A stretch of DNA of 64,000 nucleotides from contig NW_019211458.1 of NCBI RefSeq assembly GCF_002443255.2, forward strand, positions 39,627,897-39,691,896, in the 5' to 3' direction. The translations under genes were made by a program, and so were the position numbers. Shown here piece after piece: positions 62,574 through 64,000 of this stretch. This stretch comes from Varroa destructor (lineage: Eukaryota; Arthropoda; Arachnida; Mesostigmata; Varroidae). The notes below the pieces were generated by a model that made no database searches, was not told the origin of the DNA, and was given only the letters and a program-made list of their open reading frames with translations. Numbering within the stretch: position 1 is the stretch's first letter; every line of letters begins with the position of its first letter.

Positions 62574-63415
62574 CCGATACGTTGAAAACACTTCACCGTC
62601 ATCTTTCTTCGACGCTTTTATATACATGTATATACAACTAGTTAAATGATAGGCAAACAAGTCGGCCCCTCACCGCCATCACGTTTACAAGCTAAGTTCA
62701 CTTACAGTGTGCGTACAAATCAATGAACATCGACCAAGTCATTGTGTCATTACACGAAAGCAACATTAACAAAAGAAATGCCCAATACGATGACATGAAC
62801 CTGATGGCAAACGGTCGCACCGCAGCCGTATTCTCTCTATTAGTAACAAAACGGAACCTGTTTTTCGCTATCTGTGAAGTACAAATAAGCGCGACTTGAA
62901 CTTCAGGTGAGACCTTGACTGGCTGCATAAAATACAAACCACGTTATAGGCCATGTAGGTCGGCTAGTCCTTTGAGAGAAGTCGTACGAAAATGAGAACT
63001 GGTAAAACGAAAAGTATGAAGAAATAGTAGCCGACATACACTGGCAGGCCTCAAGGAGAGCGCAGGCGCCAAATATTTCTAGTCAAAAGCATTTCGATAA
63101 ACGAAGAAAAAGCAGAAGAAAAAAGCTGGACGTCGATATTTTGGGAACGGAATGGACAAAGAGATATCGCGTTGGTTCATAGCTAACAGTTTGGCTGGCG
63201 ACGGTATACTCCTTCTGTTGCTCAGGAGGCTTAGGATAAAATTTCGACGCAGATACAACAATACCATGATAAGAACAAACGGGAAAGAAACCCGAACATT
63301 TAAAGGTGGGATATTATAGGAGCAAAGCATAAGGGCGAAAATATGTACAATCCCGCAGGCTTACCCGTAATGGCAAAACGAATATATATCATAACCTGAA
63401 TGCATAGAGAGAATT

Positions 63416-63437
63416 TTATTATTATTATTATTATTAT
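63416..63437. repeat. (TTA)7 microsatellite
   Basis: Seven uninterrupted TTA units plus one base. Confidence 0.95.
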
Positions 63438-64000
63438 CCAATTATCAATAGAGCTTGTTAAACACACATGTAGAATAAACGATGAATTTTGTGTTTAGGA
63501 ATAAGCATCCTGTTAGTAAAAATATACGTTTGTGTAAGCTAGCACAAAATAACACCTGATGTTATATGAGATAGGTGTTTTTACTTTGTCCAGACTCGGT
63601 GGTCCCGTGTGATCCTGATGAGCTTAAAAAGAGCATAGATTTGGTACCTTAAAAGAGTTACAATCAAAGGAATAGGTTGCTTCATCTCCTTCATTTGGTT
63701 CGTGGTTAGTTTTCGAACACCCGATATATTTGTATACATAGATAATTACTGAGGGACAAGCAATCGCTAACAAGTTAATGGGGTTTTAAGTAGTAAGAAA
63801 CACTATAGGTTTTTTTTTAATGTGCCCAGGTTGAAACTACCTTACAGAAAGACATCGACTTGGGCCTGAAAGTTGGGTGTAGGCCTCTGCTGCATTCGTT
63901 ATTACTTCTTTCCAACTTCAATGCTACCACGAAATAGCCCACGTCTAACGAGTAGAATTTTGACAGTTCGCCTTCAACTAGTCCTTTGCATATTCATTAT

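Larger units (their letters stand above)
60100..64000. other. AT-rich end of the window
   Basis: Beyond the small ORF at 62379 and a TTA microsatellite at 63416-63437, I see no gene. Other frames are of chance length. Confidence 0.5.

Noticed and set aside
1..64000. CRISPR arrays, bacterial operons or prophage
   Set aside because: No regularly spaced repeats, operon-like gene packing or prokaryotic genes are present. The window is clearly eukaryotic.

Overview
The window is eukaryotic nuclear DNA, AT-leaning and gene-poor. Its recognisable genes have spliceosomal GT-AG introns, AATAAA poly(A) signals, a mitochondrial presequence and animal-type families. Long intergenic tracts with simple repeats and tRNA-derived short interspersed elements suggest an arthropod. 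A chelicerate such as a parasitiform mite is my best guess from overall impression, but no single feature here proves it.

Three genes are solid, all within 10-19.2 kb. A two-exon gene on + (10074-10901) encodes pterin-4a-carbinolamine dehydratase (PCD/DCoH, 103 aa). A seven-exon gene on - (15726 down to 11822) encodes the SNAPc subunit SNAPC3/SNAP50 (397 aa when spliced). An intronless coding region on - (19154 down to 18288) encodes the mitochondrial copper chaperone SCO1 (288 aa). PCD and SNAPC3 converge, with separate poly(A) signals in the 0.9 kb between them. SNAPC3 and SCO1 lie in tandem. Their functions (biopterin recycling, snRNA gene transcription, cytochrome oxidase assembly) are unrelated, as expected for animal neighbours.

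1-9.9 kb has no gene I can name. It holds a CAG/GC-rich block at 2.6-4.6 kb, a TATA box at 6339, and a pair of tRNA-derived repeat copies at 9.1-9.65 kb. 19.3-64 kb is mostly non-coding to my eye. Exceptions are a good candidate first coding exon at 39629-39795 (+, Ser/Pro/His-rich, strong splice donor), a candidate minus-strand exon group at 36.2-36.7 kb, several ATG-initiated small ORFs, further repeat copies (33.2, 40.6, 42.5 and 48.8 kb), a near-perfect hairpin next to an AATAAA at 45.8 kb, and a mosaic of GC-rich islands from 47.9 to 60.1 kb. These may be UTR exons, lncRNA or control DNA of a gene whose main exons are off the window.

I found no CRISPR array, bacterial insert, intact transposase, retroviral gene or rRNA, and no convincing undescribed system. 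The most useful leads are the unassigned exons, the short repeat family and the GC-island mosaic.
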